Notes: a model not told the origin generated them from the letters alone. Numbered from the stretch's first letter, positions 15,416 to 24,453 are shown. The stretch: 64,000 bases of DNA from Mucilaginibacter celer (GCF_003576455.2 NZ_CP032869.1:434001-498000); one strand, 5' to 3'. A program made the numbers and translations.

Positions 15416-16867
15416 TTATTTGTTTTTAATGAATGAGGCAAAACCGAATAATGATACCACCAACACGCCCAGGGCGGCCAGCATGCTCACTATATCGCGG
15501 ATGTTTTTTCCCGCCCAGGTCATGCCAAAATATTTGTGTAAAAATATAAAAGAAAAGCCTTCAAGCCTGTCGATACCCGCAACTTTTGTAGCCAGTTTTG
15601 AACTGGTAGTTTCAATGTACCAGTTTTCGTTACCGGGGTAGCTTACCTGTTGCACGGGCAGACGCTTGTTAATGAAGCCGTACTCTTCTGTAAATTGCTT
15701 AACCGGTTTTACGTTGGCATTGTTATCAACTTTTTGAATAGCGCGTTTGCTGTTATGATAGTAGGCACTCAAAAAACGGGCATACTGTTCATCGCCGTTA
15801 TTCAACTCTTTGCCGCTTAAAGTATTAAAATAATGGATCTGCTTATTAGTATCCGTTACCTGGTAATAGCTGCTATCAGCAAAAGAAACTAAACCGGCAT
15901 GGGCGATCAGGCTATCGGGCAGGGGGATCTGTAAGTTAGAAATACCCAGTTCGTTGCGGTTTATTACCGTACCATAATCAGCTTTGGGAGTTTCAGTATT
16001 ATGAAGTTTAACTGCAAGATGAAACGCCCCGCTTATTACAAATGTGAACATCACAAATGAAACAATAAGGCCTAATTGCCGGTGAAAACGGTGAACAAAG
16101 CGTTTATCATCAGCCCCTTTGTTTTTTTGATTTTGGCGGATAGATTTAAATTTTTTCCAGAATAAGCCATAAACAGTTATACCGCTTAATAACGATAAAA
16201 GCATAGCAACCATAATAATAAGCAGTATTACATTTCGGAATGTATCACCACCAATATCGGCCAGAAACTGCCAGGTATGGAATTGTTCAAAAGCCCACAA
16301 AAACGCTTTACGGGTATTGTTGTTGAATGTGCCCATGCGGCTTTGACCGGTTTCTATGTAAACATCCATGCCATCAGGCCGGTCGAAACTGATCTTCCAA
16401 ACAGGCAGCAAATGGTTAATGGGTTGGTACTGCTCGTCGAAAGTGGTTTGATAGTCGATCTTTTTGATGTTCGATATCGAATCCTGTGTGAAATAGCGGG
16501 CGAGATAAGTGGCATACAGGCGATCTCCATCCCTCAACAAAATACCATCATTAGCCGAGTAGTAGTTGTAAACACTGTCCTGCCCTAAAACCTGGTAAAA
16601 AGTATTCCCTTTAAAGTTTACCAGCGCGAAATTGCGGATGGCTTTAACATTGTTTTTATCCAGCACCTGCTGTAAGGATAATGTCGGTTTCATCCGGCTT
16701 TGCACAAGAGGTTTAAAAACCTCCTGTGCTATTGACGGCCTGAACCAGTTTGACATGAACGGATGCGAAAGCCCGCTCAAAGTCCAGAATATTACCGGGA
16801 CAAGGGATATTAGCCCCAGCACCCGGTGCCATTTATAAAATTTGCTTTTTACTGTTGCTGATGCCAT
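15416..16867 (-). CDS. PepSY-associated TM-helix protein, likely metal or siderophore reductase-type partner
   Basis: From ATG 16867 (two bases after the TonB receptor stop) the protein is 483 residues; a TTG two codons earlier also exists. Four hydrophobic segments are visible, including WHRVLGLISLVPVIFWTLSGLSHPF near the N-terminus, NVILLIIMVAMLLSLLSGITVYGLFW, HRQLGLIVSFVMFTFVISGAFHLAV, and a C-terminal segment after HKYFGMTWAGKNIRD. The WHRxxG and HRxLG histidines are typical of PepSY_TM proteins, which are encoded beside TonB receptors and may reduce or help import metal complexes. The two large loops are periplasmic PepSY regions. It sits between the receptor and the HMBD lipoprotein in one operon. 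Confidence 0.82.
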   Translation of the reverse strand: MASATVKSKFYKWHRVLGLISLVPVIFWTLSGLSHPFMSNWFRPSIAQEVFKPLVQSRMKPTLSLQQVLDKNNVKAIRNFALVNFKGNTFYQVLGQDSVYNYYSANDGILLRDGDRLYATYLARYFTQDSISNIKKIDYQTTFDEQYQPINHLLPVWKISFDRPDGMDVYIETGQSRMGTFNNNTRKAFLWAFEQFHTWQFLADIGGDTFRNVILLIIMVAMLLSLLSGITVYGLFWKKFKSIRQNQKNKGADDKRFVHRFHRQLGLIVSFVMFTFVISGAFHLAVKLHNTETPKADYGTVINRNELGISNLQIPLPDSLIAHAGLVSFADSSYYQVTDTNKQIHYFNTLSGKELNNGDEQYARFLSAYYHNSKRAIQKVDNNANVKPVKQFTEEYGFINKRLPVQQVSYPGNENWYIETTSSKLATKVAGIDRLEGFSFIFLHKYFGMTWAGKNIRDIVSMLAALGVLVVSLFGFASFIKNK

Positions 16868-16869
16868 GA

Positions 16870-19227
16870 TCAATATTTTGAAAATGAATAACTGATGCCC
16901 AAAGTATAAGTGCGCGGTGGTGCGGCATTATAAGTATCGCCCCATTGATTACTGGTTACCGTTGTTGCATACAACTTGTTGGTTAAGTTAAGCACGTTAA
17001 ACCAGATACCGGCGCGTTTTAAAGCACCGCTTTTTACATCGTATCCTAACCTTAGGTTATAAATATCATAACCGCTATAAGTTTTGGTATTTGCCGGGTC
17101 GGTGTAATAACGGTTAATGTGCTGCCACTCGGTAGCTATCCTGAAACCGGGCAGGTACTGTGGTTTATAAGTAAGCTCGGAGTTGGCAATCCAGGCAGGA
17201 GCATTGTTCATGCGGTTGCCGTTGTAGCTGATAACGGTATTGGTGCCGGTGCTGTAGTTGGTGCGCACTTCGCTGTATTCAACGTAAGTATGGCGGGCAT
17301 TGGTGCCGCTAAACCTGAAGGTTAACTCTTTAACCGGTGCCAAAGTTAACGAGTATTCAATGCCGCGGTGCCGTGTTGCGCCGGCGTTTTGATTTTGAGT
17401 GGTATTATCGGGCAATAACTGGCTGATGATCTCGTTGTGGCCTTCCAAATCAAAAACGCTCAACTCAAAATACAGCATTTTGTTAAATGCCGCTAACCAG
17501 CCGCCTGCCTCATAGTTATCAAAAGTAGCCTGTTTAAGCGGCGTTAACTGGCGCGAGCTGTACAGGTCGCCGGTTTCGGGTGGTTGGAAACCTACGCTGT
17601 AATTGGCGTAGATGCCTTTGTTTGCACCAAAATTGTAGGTTAAGCCCAGCTTAGGGGCAACAATATTAAAATTGTTGGTTTCCTGCTGTTTGTATTTGGT
17701 TTGCCCTGCGGGGATGCCATTGCTAAAATTATAGTGAACCCTGTCGTAGCGTAAACCACCGGTAATGCGCAGGGCTTCGGTTGGTTTAACTTCATACTGA
17801 ACATAAGCGGCCGTGTTAAATAGTTTGATCTTGTAATCATCAATATACCGCTCTGTATTGGTAAAGCCGGTGTAGTAGTTGTTAGCTACATCTTTGGTAA
17901 TATCGAGATATTGCGCATAGTACGAGCTCGGGCTGTCATCTACATAAACACCTCCAATTAACCTTGAATGCAGAAAATCAAAATCAACCCGGTGCTGGGC
18001 CAATAAACCGAAACTGTGAAAGCGTTGGTCGTTCACCTGCCCGTTGCTGCTTTGGTATACGCCGTTGTTGTCCCTTACATCCGAAATAAAATAACTCGGC
18101 AACTGTGCTGTAGAGTTTTGGCGGAAGAACAGCGTTACAAAAGTGCTGTTCTTGTCGTTCCACTGCTGATCCAGCCGTGTAGTGGCACGAAACGATTTTA
18201 CCTTACGATAGGTGAAACGCTGATTGGCACCATAGCTGCGATCATAAAAATGTGCGCTATCCAAACTGCCCGGGGTTTGGGTATTCAGATAGTTGTAAGC
18301 CGCAGATGTTGTTAGTTTTGTTTTCGCGCTAAAATCATAAGTGGTTTTGAAATTGCCCGAGTATTTATCAAATGCAGAATAATCCTGCCATCCTTCGCCC
18401 TGATGGGCGAGATACCCACCAACATATAAGCCAAATTTGCCCTGGGTAAAGCCGCCATCAGCATCAACACGGCGATAGTGGTAGTTGTCGCCTTGTACCG
18501 ATACATTACCTGCGTAACCTGTAGGTGGCCCCTGGGTAATAAAGTTTACCGCGCCGCCGATAGAGTTACTGCCGTAAAGCGATGACGCAGGGCCTTTAAC
18601 TACTTCTATATCCTTAACTCCCGACATATTGATCTCGTAAAGCGAGTTATGGTTAAAGATGCCGGTAGGGCGGATAGGCAAACCATCTTCCATATACAAA
18701 TAAAGTGCATTATAGGTGATAGGCTGGCGGATGGCCATGGTATGCTGCTCGTTACCTAAATTAACCATATACACACCTGCTACCTTATTCAATAGCTGGT
18801 AAAGGGCTGTGGCTTTGGTATCTTTAATTTGGGTGGAGTTTATTTTGCTGATGGCGATAGGTGCATCCTGGCGCGACTGCCCTTCACGACTGGCTGTAAC
18901 CACCACAGGCTGCAGATCGACAGTTGAGGGCTCTAATGCAATATCAAGCTTTTGGCCTTTTACGGCAGATACATCGATGATCTGTGTATTGTAACCAACC
19001 ATGGTAAATTTGATCTGTGTTATGCCATCAACATTAATGCTGAAGTGGCCTTTAGCATTGGTCATACCCAGTTTTTGCCCGTTGTTCTCATTCGCTTTGC
19101 AGATGGATGCGCCGGGTATAGCCTCGTGGGTGATGGCATCAGTTACAGTGCCTTGTATAGTAGCTTGACCGTAGGTCTGGGTTTTGAGCAGTATAAATGT
19201 TATAAGTAGGGTTAAATATCGTTTCAT
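16870..19227 (-). CDS. TonB-dependent receptor with carboxypeptidase-regulatory-like N-terminal domain
   Basis: The 785-residue outer-membrane protein has a signal peptide (YLTLLITFILLKTQTYGQ). A carboxypeptidase-D-regulatory-like domain follows (ATIQGTVTDAITHEAIPGASI, about 22-105). The plug begins near QPVVVTASREGQSRQDAPIAI, and the 22-strand barrel ends with the aromatic terminal strand TYTLGISYSFSKY. It lacks a SusD partner, so it is a metal-chelate-type receptor rather than a glycan one. The downstream PepSY and HMBD genes point to uptake of a metal or metallophore, perhaps copper. The exact substrate cannot be read from the sequence. Confidence 0.88.
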   Translation of the reverse strand: MKRYLTLLITFILLKTQTYGQATIQGTVTDAITHEAIPGASICKANENNGQKLGMTNAKGHFSINVDGITQIKFTMVGYNTQIIDVSAVKGQKLDIALEPSTVDLQPVVVTASREGQSRQDAPIAISKINSTQIKDTKATALYQLLNKVAGVYMVNLGNEQHTMAIRQPITYNALYLYMEDGLPIRPTGIFNHNSLYEINMSGVKDIEVVKGPASSLYGSNSIGGAVNFITQGPPTGYAGNVSVQGDNYHYRRVDADGGFTQGKFGLYVGGYLAHQGEGWQDYSAFDKYSGNFKTTYDFSAKTKLTTSAAYNYLNTQTPGSLDSAHFYDRSYGANQRFTYRKVKSFRATTRLDQQWNDKNSTFVTLFFRQNSTAQLPSYFISDVRDNNGVYQSSNGQVNDQRFHSFGLLAQHRVDFDFLHSRLIGGVYVDDSPSSYYAQYLDITKDVANNYYTGFTNTERYIDDYKIKLFNTAAYVQYEVKPTEALRITGGLRYDRVHYNFSNGIPAGQTKYKQQETNNFNIVAPKLGLTYNFGANKGIYANYSVGFQPPETGDLYSSRQLTPLKQATFDNYEAGGWLAAFNKMLYFELSVFDLEGHNEIISQLLPDNTTQNQNAGATRHRGIEYSLTLAPVKELTFRFSGTNARHTYVEYSEVRTNYSTGTNTVISYNGNRMNNAPAWIANSELTYKPQYLPGFRIATEWQHINRYYTDPANTKTYSGYDIYNLRLGYDVKSGALKRAGIWFNVLNLTNKLYATTVTSNQWGDTYNAAPPRTYTLGISYSFSKY

Positions 19228-19316
19228 TATATAGCATTACAGGAGTTGCCTCCCGGTGTAAAAATGGGTAGAGTAGGGTGTGTAATTTGATTGAAAAGGA
19301 AATAGAATTTTCTTCA

Positions 19317-19410
19317 CGTCATTGCGAGGCACGAAGCAATCCCCGATTTACAGGGCCACTAAGCAAATTTCTCTGTACAGTTTGGGATTGCTTCGTGCCT
19401 TGTCATGACG
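19317..19410. repeat. REP-like inverted repeat in the 318-base gap before the TonB operon
   Basis: The left arm begins CGTCATTGCGAGGCACGAAG (19317 on) and the right arm ends GTCATGACG at 19410. They are nearly perfect reverse complements over about 27 bases, with one missing base. The unit starts with CGTCAT like the other repeat family at 15063 and 20475, but the rest differs. The remainder of the gap is AT-rich; I saw no clear promoter box and no gene there. Confidence 0.7.
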
Positions 19411-19545
19411 GCTTTTAACACCAATCGTAACAAGGATTATCGCAAACAGCAAAGCGCGTAGTTTACTCGAAATAGCATGGTTTACAGCTATGCTGAAGCA
19501 TAACTATCCCATATATCAATCAAAAAACAATAAAAAATGAAATGA

Positions 19546-19917
19546 TTATCCTAACTGCGGAGGGCGGAATATCGTAGCCGGGCGGTCGGCCGGTACGGTT
19601 TTGAGGTAAGGGGTTGAAATAACCCGCAACAGGCTGGAGTGGAATTTTACATCAGTTGAACTGATGACATAAACCTCCTGAAAGAGGCTCTTTTGCGACT
19701 GCCTTTCGTCGCTGGCCTGCTTGTCCTCTGCCTGTTTTATCTTTTTCATAAAATAACATTTACCATCGCAATGCATCCAGGGCTTGTTCCTGTTTTCGCA
19801 AAGTTTGGTGGCAATGTAATTCCTGTTCATTTCAAACCCCGCGAATACAAAGAATCGCGAAAAGTTTGCCGTGATCAGCGAAAAGATGAGTAAATAGGCT
19901 GTAATACGTTGCAGCAT
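19546..19917 (-). CDS. Small conserved exported Cys-motif protein upstream of the metal receptor operon
   Basis: From the ATG near 19917 it has about 123 residues. It starts with a hydrophobic segment (MLQRITAYLLIFSLITANFSRFFVFAGF), then NRNYIATKLCENRNKPWMHCDGKCYFMKKIKQAEDK. The pattern C-x3-N-x4-MHC-x-GKCYFMKK is a compact Cys/His set that looks like a metal site and recurs in small Bacteroidota proteins of unknown function, to my recollection next to copper-related receptors. The C-terminal part is proline-rich and ends IFRPPQLG. It lies upstream of the TonB receptor on the same strand with a 318-base gap that holds a repeat. Function inferred as metal handling. Confidence 0.65.
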   Translation of the reverse strand: MLQRITAYLLIFSLITANFSRFFVFAGFEMNRNYIATKLCENRNKPWMHCDGKCYFMKKIKQAEDKQASDERQSQKSLFQEVYVISSTDVKFHSSLLRVISTPYLKTVPADRPATIFRPPQLG

Positions 19918-19994
19918 GGCGCAAAGGTACACCCAAAGCGTTTATTTGGCAACGTTAAATTGAAATAAACAGTTACTGATGGCAAACAACGCCA

Positions 19995-20351
19995 TTAATT
20001 GCCGCGCACGAGCGTAGCATGCAGGTGCTGGCCTTTATAAACAAGGTTCATGCTCAACGAATCCTGGTAAACCTTGCCTGTATGTGGTGAGGTGCCCCCG
20101 GGCACCGGGATACTGAACGAAAAATTATCGCCGTTAATCATTCCATCGGTAATAGCTACATCGCCCTGCGGGGCATGGGCTGTACCGGTTAACTTGCCGC
20201 TATCTACCTTAAAGGTGTAACTTAACGGAAAATCACCATCGCCCGGAAGCTTTAACGCGCCGGTCCACTTACCGTTAATATTGGCCATCGAAATAAAACT
20301 GAAAGCCGCAAGGATAACGAATGCGCTAACAATCAGGAATTCTTTTTTCAT
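19995..20351 (-). CDS. Small exported beta protein, tandem paralogue 1
   Basis: This 118-residue protein has a signal peptide (FLIVSAFVILAAFSFISMA) and a mature part built of beta strands: INGKWTGALKLPGDGDFPLSYTFKVDSGKLTGTAHAPQGDVAITDGMINGDNFSF. It matches the proteins at 20581-20940 and 21114-21479 along its whole length, with shared NGKWxGxL, LxYxFxVDGxKLTGTAxxPxGDV and HTGKxxxDSxS. The pattern is lipocalin/avidin-like. Function unknown. It is the last of the three copies on the minus strand, separated from the second by a terminator and a repeat. Confidence 0.75.
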   Translation of the reverse strand: MKKEFLIVSAFVILAAFSFISMANINGKWTGALKLPGDGDFPLSYTFKVDSGKLTGTAHAPQGDVAITDGMINGDNFSFSIPVPGGTSPHTGKVYQDSLSMNLVYKGQHLHATLVRGN

Positions 20352-20433
20352 TGTTGATATAGTTTAAGCAGATCTCATTTTGCTGTAGTTTAAACTATAT
20401 ACAATTTTATTGCTTTTAAGTTTAATAAAAAAT

Positions 20434-20462
20434 AAAAACCTTACCGGTTGGGTAAGGTTTTT
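20434..20462. terminator. Bidirectional intrinsic terminator
   Basis: The stem AAAACCTTACC / GGTAAGGTTTTT with a short loop (GGTTG region) has an A tract on its left and a T tract on its right. It lies between paralogue 1 and paralogue 2 next to a palindromic repeat and could terminate minus-strand transcription from paralogue 2. Confidence 0.7.
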
Positions 20463-20474
20463 ATTTATCAATAC

Positions 20475-20564
20475 GTCATCCCGAACTTGTTTCGGGATCC
20501 CACCGGATAATTACGCATGTCTAACGGCTTTGCAAGTGGGGGGCCGAAACAAGTTCGGCATGAC
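20475..20564. repeat. Diverged copy of the 31-bp-arm palindromic repeat
   Basis: The left arm reads GTCATCCCGAACTTGTTTCGG (up to 20503 including CCCAC). The right arm reads CCGAAACAAGTTCGGCATGAC (ending 20564). It is the same family as the element at 15063-15164 but with mismatches between its own arms (CCC versus GGC triplets). This looks like decay or gene-conversion differences. Confidence 0.75.
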
Positions 20565-20580
20565 TAAATGTTGTTCTAAA

Positions 20581-20940
20581 TTATTGCTTTGGCCTTTTCA
20601 ACACCGACGTTGATTTTGCACCATTGATATCCAGTTCAACGCTGATCGAATCGCCCATAAATTTGCCTGTATGAGGAATTACAATGCCGCTGGTTGATAC
20701 GGTGAATGAGAAATCGGTACCGTTTGTTTTGCCTTCTTTAATATCAACATCACCTTCGGGGGTTAGGGCTGTGCCGGTAAGTTTATCGCCATCAACTTTA
20801 AAATTGTATAGCAAAGGATATTCCTGGCCATCGCTCATTACCAGTTTACCGGCCCATTTACCATTTAAATCGGCTATGGCGGCAAGTACAATCATAAAGC
20901 AACTTACCAGTAGGGTAGTAGTAAAAATTTTCTTTTTCAT
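20581..20940 (-). CDS. Small exported beta protein, tandem paralogue 2
   Basis: The 119-residue protein has a signal peptide (IFTTTLLVSCFMIVLAAIA). The mature domain DLNGKWAGKLVMSDGQEYPLLYNFKVDGDKLTGTALTPEGDVDIKEGKTNGTDFSFTVS continues to IPHTGKFMGDSISVELDINGAKSTSVLKR. It is closer to paralogue 3 (21114-21479) than to paralogue 1, sharing PLLYNF, DGDKLTGTA and TGKFxGDS. No catalytic motif is visible. Function unknown. Confidence 0.75.
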   Translation of the reverse strand: MKKKIFTTTLLVSCFMIVLAAIADLNGKWAGKLVMSDGQEYPLLYNFKVDGDKLTGTALTPEGDVDIKEGKTNGTDFSFTVSTSGIVIPHTGKFMGDSISVELDINGAKSTSVLKRPKQ

Positions 20941-21113
20941 AAAATGTTAATTTGATTCATAAATATAATGAAAGAACCGTTGATTTTTTTGATTACGATG
21001 ATTTCGCTGATTTTTATTTCCGGGATTATACCGATTGTTTTTATTACGCCGATTTTTTCTGAACCGCGATTTATGGGATCAAGAGATTAAGAAGTTAATC
21101 TCAAATTCTCCCT

Positions 21114-21479
21114 TTATGGAGTTGGAGGGCATCTTTTTAAAGTACTGTGCGCTTTTGACCCGTTAAACTCAATATCAACCCCAACCGAATCGCCATAAAA
21201 TTTGCCGGTGTGGGCAATATGGATATCTTCAATGCTTACGGTAAACTTAAAATCGTTACCGGTTATTTTACCCTCTTCAATAGGCATATCACCTTTTGGG
21301 GTTTTAGCTGTGCCGGTTAGCTTATCGCCATCAATCTGAAAGTTGTACAGTAAAGGATAAACTTCGCCGGTTTCGGTTTCCAGTTTGCCTTCCCATTTAC
21401 CGGCAAACCCGTTAATGGCAGCAACACAAATAGCAACAAATGTGGTTAAAAGGGCGATGGTTAAAAAAGCTTTTTTCAT
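21114..21479 (-). CDS. Small exported beta protein, tandem paralogue 3
   Basis: The 121-residue protein has a signal peptide (AFLTIALLTTFVAICVAAI). The mature part NGFAGKWEGKLETETGEVYPLLYNFQIDGDKLTGTAKTPKGDMPIEEGKITGNDFKFTVS ends with FNGSKAHSTLKRCPP. It is the first of the three copies in transcription order and sits beside, but divergent from, the GH27 alpha-galactosidase. The mature domain has eight or so predicted strands, as in a small calycin-like barrel; that fold is a guess. Confidence 0.75.
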   Translation of the reverse strand: MKKAFLTIALLTTFVAICVAAINGFAGKWEGKLETETGEVYPLLYNFQIDGDKLTGTAKTPKGDMPIEEGKITGNDFKFTVSIEDIHIAHTGKFYGDSVGVDIEFNGSKAHSTLKRCPPTP

Positions 21480-21692
21480 AGTGTTGTTTTTCTGGTAGTA
21501 AATGTAAAATGGGCATTAAACCAAAATGTAAACTGTACATTAAGTTTACTTTAGTTAACTTAATGTATCCATAAACAAATACTATGCTGACCAGAGCAGA
21601 TTAACGGCTTTTAAACAGATTATTACAACCGTATGGGCCTGGTTAGTATTTTATGACGATGTCTGCAGGTACCGGATAAAATTGTACCAAAA

Positions 21693-21723
21693 TTTGTTAA
21701 AATAAATGTTATCAATACATTTC
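21693..21723 (+). promoter_or_regulatory. Probable Bacteroidota promoter of the alpha-galactosidase gene
   Basis: TTTG at 21693-21696, a 19-base spacer and TACATTTC at 21716-21723 match the -33/-7 consensus (TTTG, TAnnTTTG) at 11 of 12 positions. A second possible -7 box, TACCTTTA, is at 21743-21750. The spacer holds GTTAAAATA, the first nine bases of the motif at 1076 and 11547. The rest of the 328-base divergent gap (21480-21807) is AT-rich with no other feature seen. Confidence 0.6.
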
Positions 21724-21807
21724 TTATTTTTCAAAATCGTTGTACCTTTAAAATGCATATACTAACCGGGCCTTGTGCCTTTCAGTTAAATTTTTAAACC
21801 ACAATTA

Positions 21808-24027
21808 ATGATAAAAAACATTTTTACCATGCTTTTGCTGGCTGGCGGCTGCCTTGCCGTATCTGCACAGGAGATTCAGTTAAATAAGGGCTGGAAATTT
21901 GCCGTGGGCGATTCGGCACAATGGGCGTCGCCAACTTTTAATGATAAAAACTGGCAGAATATTGATGTAAACCACAATTGGGAACGCCAGGGGCACCCGA
22001 GTTATGATGGTTTCGGCTGGTACCGCATCCATGTAACCATTCCCTCATCACTTAAAGAAAAATCGTTTTTAAAAGACAGTGTCCGCTTAAGCCTGGCCAG
22101 TGTTGATGATAACGACGAGGTTTACCTAAACGGCAAACTGATTGCCAAATACGGCGGTAACGGTGGTACTATTAAAGATGGTCATTACGGTCCGCGTACG
22201 TATAATATCGCAGCTAATGATCCTTCAATTTTATGGGATAAGGAAAACGTGCTGGCTATCCGCATATTTGATACCGGCGGCGACGGCGGTATTTACGGCG
22301 AAAAATTTACCCTGGCTATGGCCGATGTTATGGATAATGTACAGGTTAATACCGATAGCGATTTTAGCTTTGAGGAGAATAACAGCCTGGCAAAGGCTGT
22401 TAAACTGCAAACGGTAAACAAATACCAATACGAAGGCCAGCTGGCTTTTAAAGTAACCGATCCGGAAACGGGTGCCGTTATTTACGAAAAAACAAACCCT
22501 GCCCGCTTTACTGCCGGCAAGCCTTTTACTTATTCATTTACAATAGCCAGGCTTGCCAAAAAATCGTATACCATTGCTTATACTTTCCATGACGGGAAAT
22601 CGGGTAAGGACATTGTTAAAACCGAAACCACACCTTATATCTTAACGCCTTATCCATCGGCTAAACCAAAAATCAATGGTCCGGATGTTTATGGTGCAAG
22701 GCCGGGTAATCCATTCCTGTATCTGATCCCGGCTACCGGTAAAAAGCCGCTTGCTTATAAAGCAGCCGGGCTTCCTGAGGGTTTGAAGCTCGATCCGGCT
22801 ACGGGCATCATAACAGGTTCGGTTAGTCAGGCTGGCGATTATAAAGTTACTTTAACAGTAACCAACAGTCTTGGTACCAAATCAAAAGAATTTACCATTA
22901 GCATTGGCGATAAAATTGGCCTTACACCGGCCCTTGGCTGGAACAGCTGGAATGCCTGGGGGTTGAGCGTTAACGAGGAAAAAGTAAAAATCTCGGCACA
23001 AGCCATGGCCGATAAACTGAGTGCCTACGGTTGGAATTTTGTAAACATTGACGATGGCTGGGAAGCCGAAAACCGTGCGGCCGACGGTGCAATTGTATCA
23101 AACAGCAAATTCCCGGATATGAAACGCCTTACTGATTTTGTGCATGGCTTAGGTTTACATACCGGTATTTACTCATCGCCGGGCCCGCGTACCTGCGGCG
23201 GCTTTTTAGGTAGCTGGCAGCACGAAGACCAGGATGCCAAAACCTATGCCGACTGGGGTTTTGACTACCTGAAATACGACTGGTGCTCATACTCGGAAGT
23301 TACTCCTGCCAACCCGGACCTGGCCGCGCTGAAAAAACCTTACGAAGTAATGCGCGCCTCACTTAATAAAGTTAACCGCGATATTATGTACAGTTTTTGC
23401 CAGTACGGCTGGGGCGACGTATGGAAATGGGGTGCCGAAACCGGTGGTAACAGCTGGCGCACCACCGGCGATATTGAAGATACCTGGAGAAGCATGAGCG
23501 ATATCGGTTTCAGGCAGGATGCAGCGTCGCCGTACGCTGGTCCGGGGCATTTTAATGATCCGGATATGCTGGTTGTGGGTAAAGTAGGCTGGGGGCCAAG
23601 TTTGCATAATACCCGCCTGAGCTTTGATGAGCAATATACCCACATCAGTTTATGGAGCCTGCTTTCGGCACCGTTGCTGATTGGTTGCGATATGGGCCAT
23701 TTAGATAGATTTACATTGAGCCTGCTTACCAACGATGAAGTATTGGCTATTGACCAGGACGCATTGGGCAAAGGCGCTATGCCGCAGGTTAAAAAAGATG
23801 GCTACCAGATATGGGTTAAGGAGCTGAAAGACGGCAGCAAAGCCATCGGCATTTTCAACGTTTCGGATAAATACCAAACCATCGACCTCGATAAAAACGG
23901 CGATGTTTTAAAGGGATTCACCAAATACCGCGATGTTTGGCAGCAGAAATTTATAGTAAGTACTGGGAAAACATTTACAGCTAAAGTAGCGCCGCACGGG
24001 GTGTTGCTGGTTAAGCTGGAAAAGTAG
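21808..24027 (+). CDS. GH27 alpha-galactosidase with N-terminal sugar-binding and Ig-like domains
   Basis: The 739-residue secreted protein starts with a signal peptide (FTMLLLAGGCLAVSAQ). A GH2-type galactose-binding-like jelly roll covers about 22-175 (NKGWKFAVGDSAQWASPTFNDKNWQNIDV). A beta domain and a putative Ig domain follow (about 295-367, GLPEGLKLDPATGIITGSVSQAGDYKVTLTV). The GH27 barrel starts at LGWNSWNAWG. KYDWC carries the likely nucleophile Asp491, and RTTGDIEDTW the likely acid/base Asp555, matching the Arg-x3-Asp of human alpha-Gal A. A C-terminal beta domain ends APHGVLLVKLEK. It could debranch galactomannan for the GH26 locus. The extra N-terminal modules are longer than in most GH27 enzymes. 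Confidence 0.92.
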   Translation: MIKNIFTMLLLAGGCLAVSAQEIQLNKGWKFAVGDSAQWASPTFNDKNWQNIDVNHNWERQGHPSYDGFGWYRIHVTIPSSLKEKSFLKDSVRLSLASVDDNDEVYLNGKLIAKYGGNGGTIKDGHYGPRTYNIAANDPSILWDKENVLAIRIFDTGGDGGIYGEKFTLAMADVMDNVQVNTDSDFSFEENNSLAKAVKLQTVNKYQYEGQLAFKVTDPETGAVIYEKTNPARFTAGKPFTYSFTIARLAKKSYTIAYTFHDGKSGKDIVKTETTPYILTPYPSAKPKINGPDVYGARPGNPFLYLIPATGKKPLAYKAAGLPEGLKLDPATGIITGSVSQAGDYKVTLTVTNSLGTKSKEFTISIGDKIGLTPALGWNSWNAWGLSVNEEKVKISAQAMADKLSAYGWNFVNIDDGWEAENRAADGAIVSNSKFPDMKRLTDFVHGLGLHTGIYSSPGPRTCGGFLGSWQHEDQDAKTYADWGFDYLKYDWCSYSEVTPANPDLAALKKPYEVMRASLNKVNRDIMYSFCQYGWGDVWKWGAETGGNSWRTTGDIEDTWRSMSDIGFRQDAASPYAGPGHFNDPDMLVVGKVGWGPSLHNTRLSFDEQYTHISLWSLLSAPLLIGCDMGHLDRFTLSLLTNDEVLAIDQDALGKGAMPQVKKDGYQIWVKELKDGSKAIGIFNVSDKYQTIDLDKNGDVLKGFTKYRDVWQQKFIVSTGKTFTAKVAPHGVLLVKLEK

Positions 24028-24048
24028 AGCCCCAATAATAAAAACAAG

Positions 24049-24085
24049 AAAGCCATTCAGTTTTTAATGCTGAGTGGCTTTTTTG
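24049..24085 (+). terminator. Intrinsic terminator of the alpha-galactosidase gene
   Basis: The stem AAAGCCATTCAG (24049-24060) pairs with CTGAGTGGCTTT (one G-U pair) across a nine-base loop and is followed by TTTTG. It lies 22 bases after the stop codon. Confidence 0.75.
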
Positions 24086-24171
24086 TTTGAAAATGTTAAC
24101 GGTTTAAGTATGTGTTTGAAATGGGAGTATCAGCAGGGTTTTAAGGATACTATTAATCGCATCATACCTGT

Positions 24172-24453
24172 TTATTTTTTTGTTAAAATCATCCACAGAC
24201 TGCCTTTGTGTTTTACAACACTATCTCCTACATTAACATTGCTTTCATCGCCGATCCATCTTATCCACTCCAAATCAAATTGATGATTGTTTACGGTTAT
24301 TGTTGGTCGATATTTGCCAGACTTGTATGATACATTTTGAATTTTTCCGTTAAAATCATAATTCAACATTACATAGATTTTGTAAGCAGAAAACCCAAAG
24401 TAAAATATAAATAATGAAAGACCAGAGTAAGCCAAATACTTCTTTATTTTCAT
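24172..24453 (-). CDS. Small membrane-anchored hypothetical protein
   Basis: This 93-residue protein has one N-terminal hydrophobic segment (YLAYSGLSLFIFYFGFSAYKIYVML) after a basic start MKIKKY. A short beta-rich domain follows (FNGKIQNVSYKSGKYRPTITVNNHQFDLEWIRWIGDESNVNVGDSVVKHKGSLWMIL). The layout is that of a signal-anchored protein with a small OB-like outer domain. I do not recognise the family. It is isolated on the minus strand between two gene groups, and its upstream 208 bases show no strong promoter. Confidence 0.55.
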   Translation of the reverse strand: MKIKKYLAYSGLSLFIFYFGFSAYKIYVMLNYDFNGKIQNVSYKSGKYRPTITVNNHQFDLEWIRWIGDESNVNVGDSVVKHKGSLWMILTKK

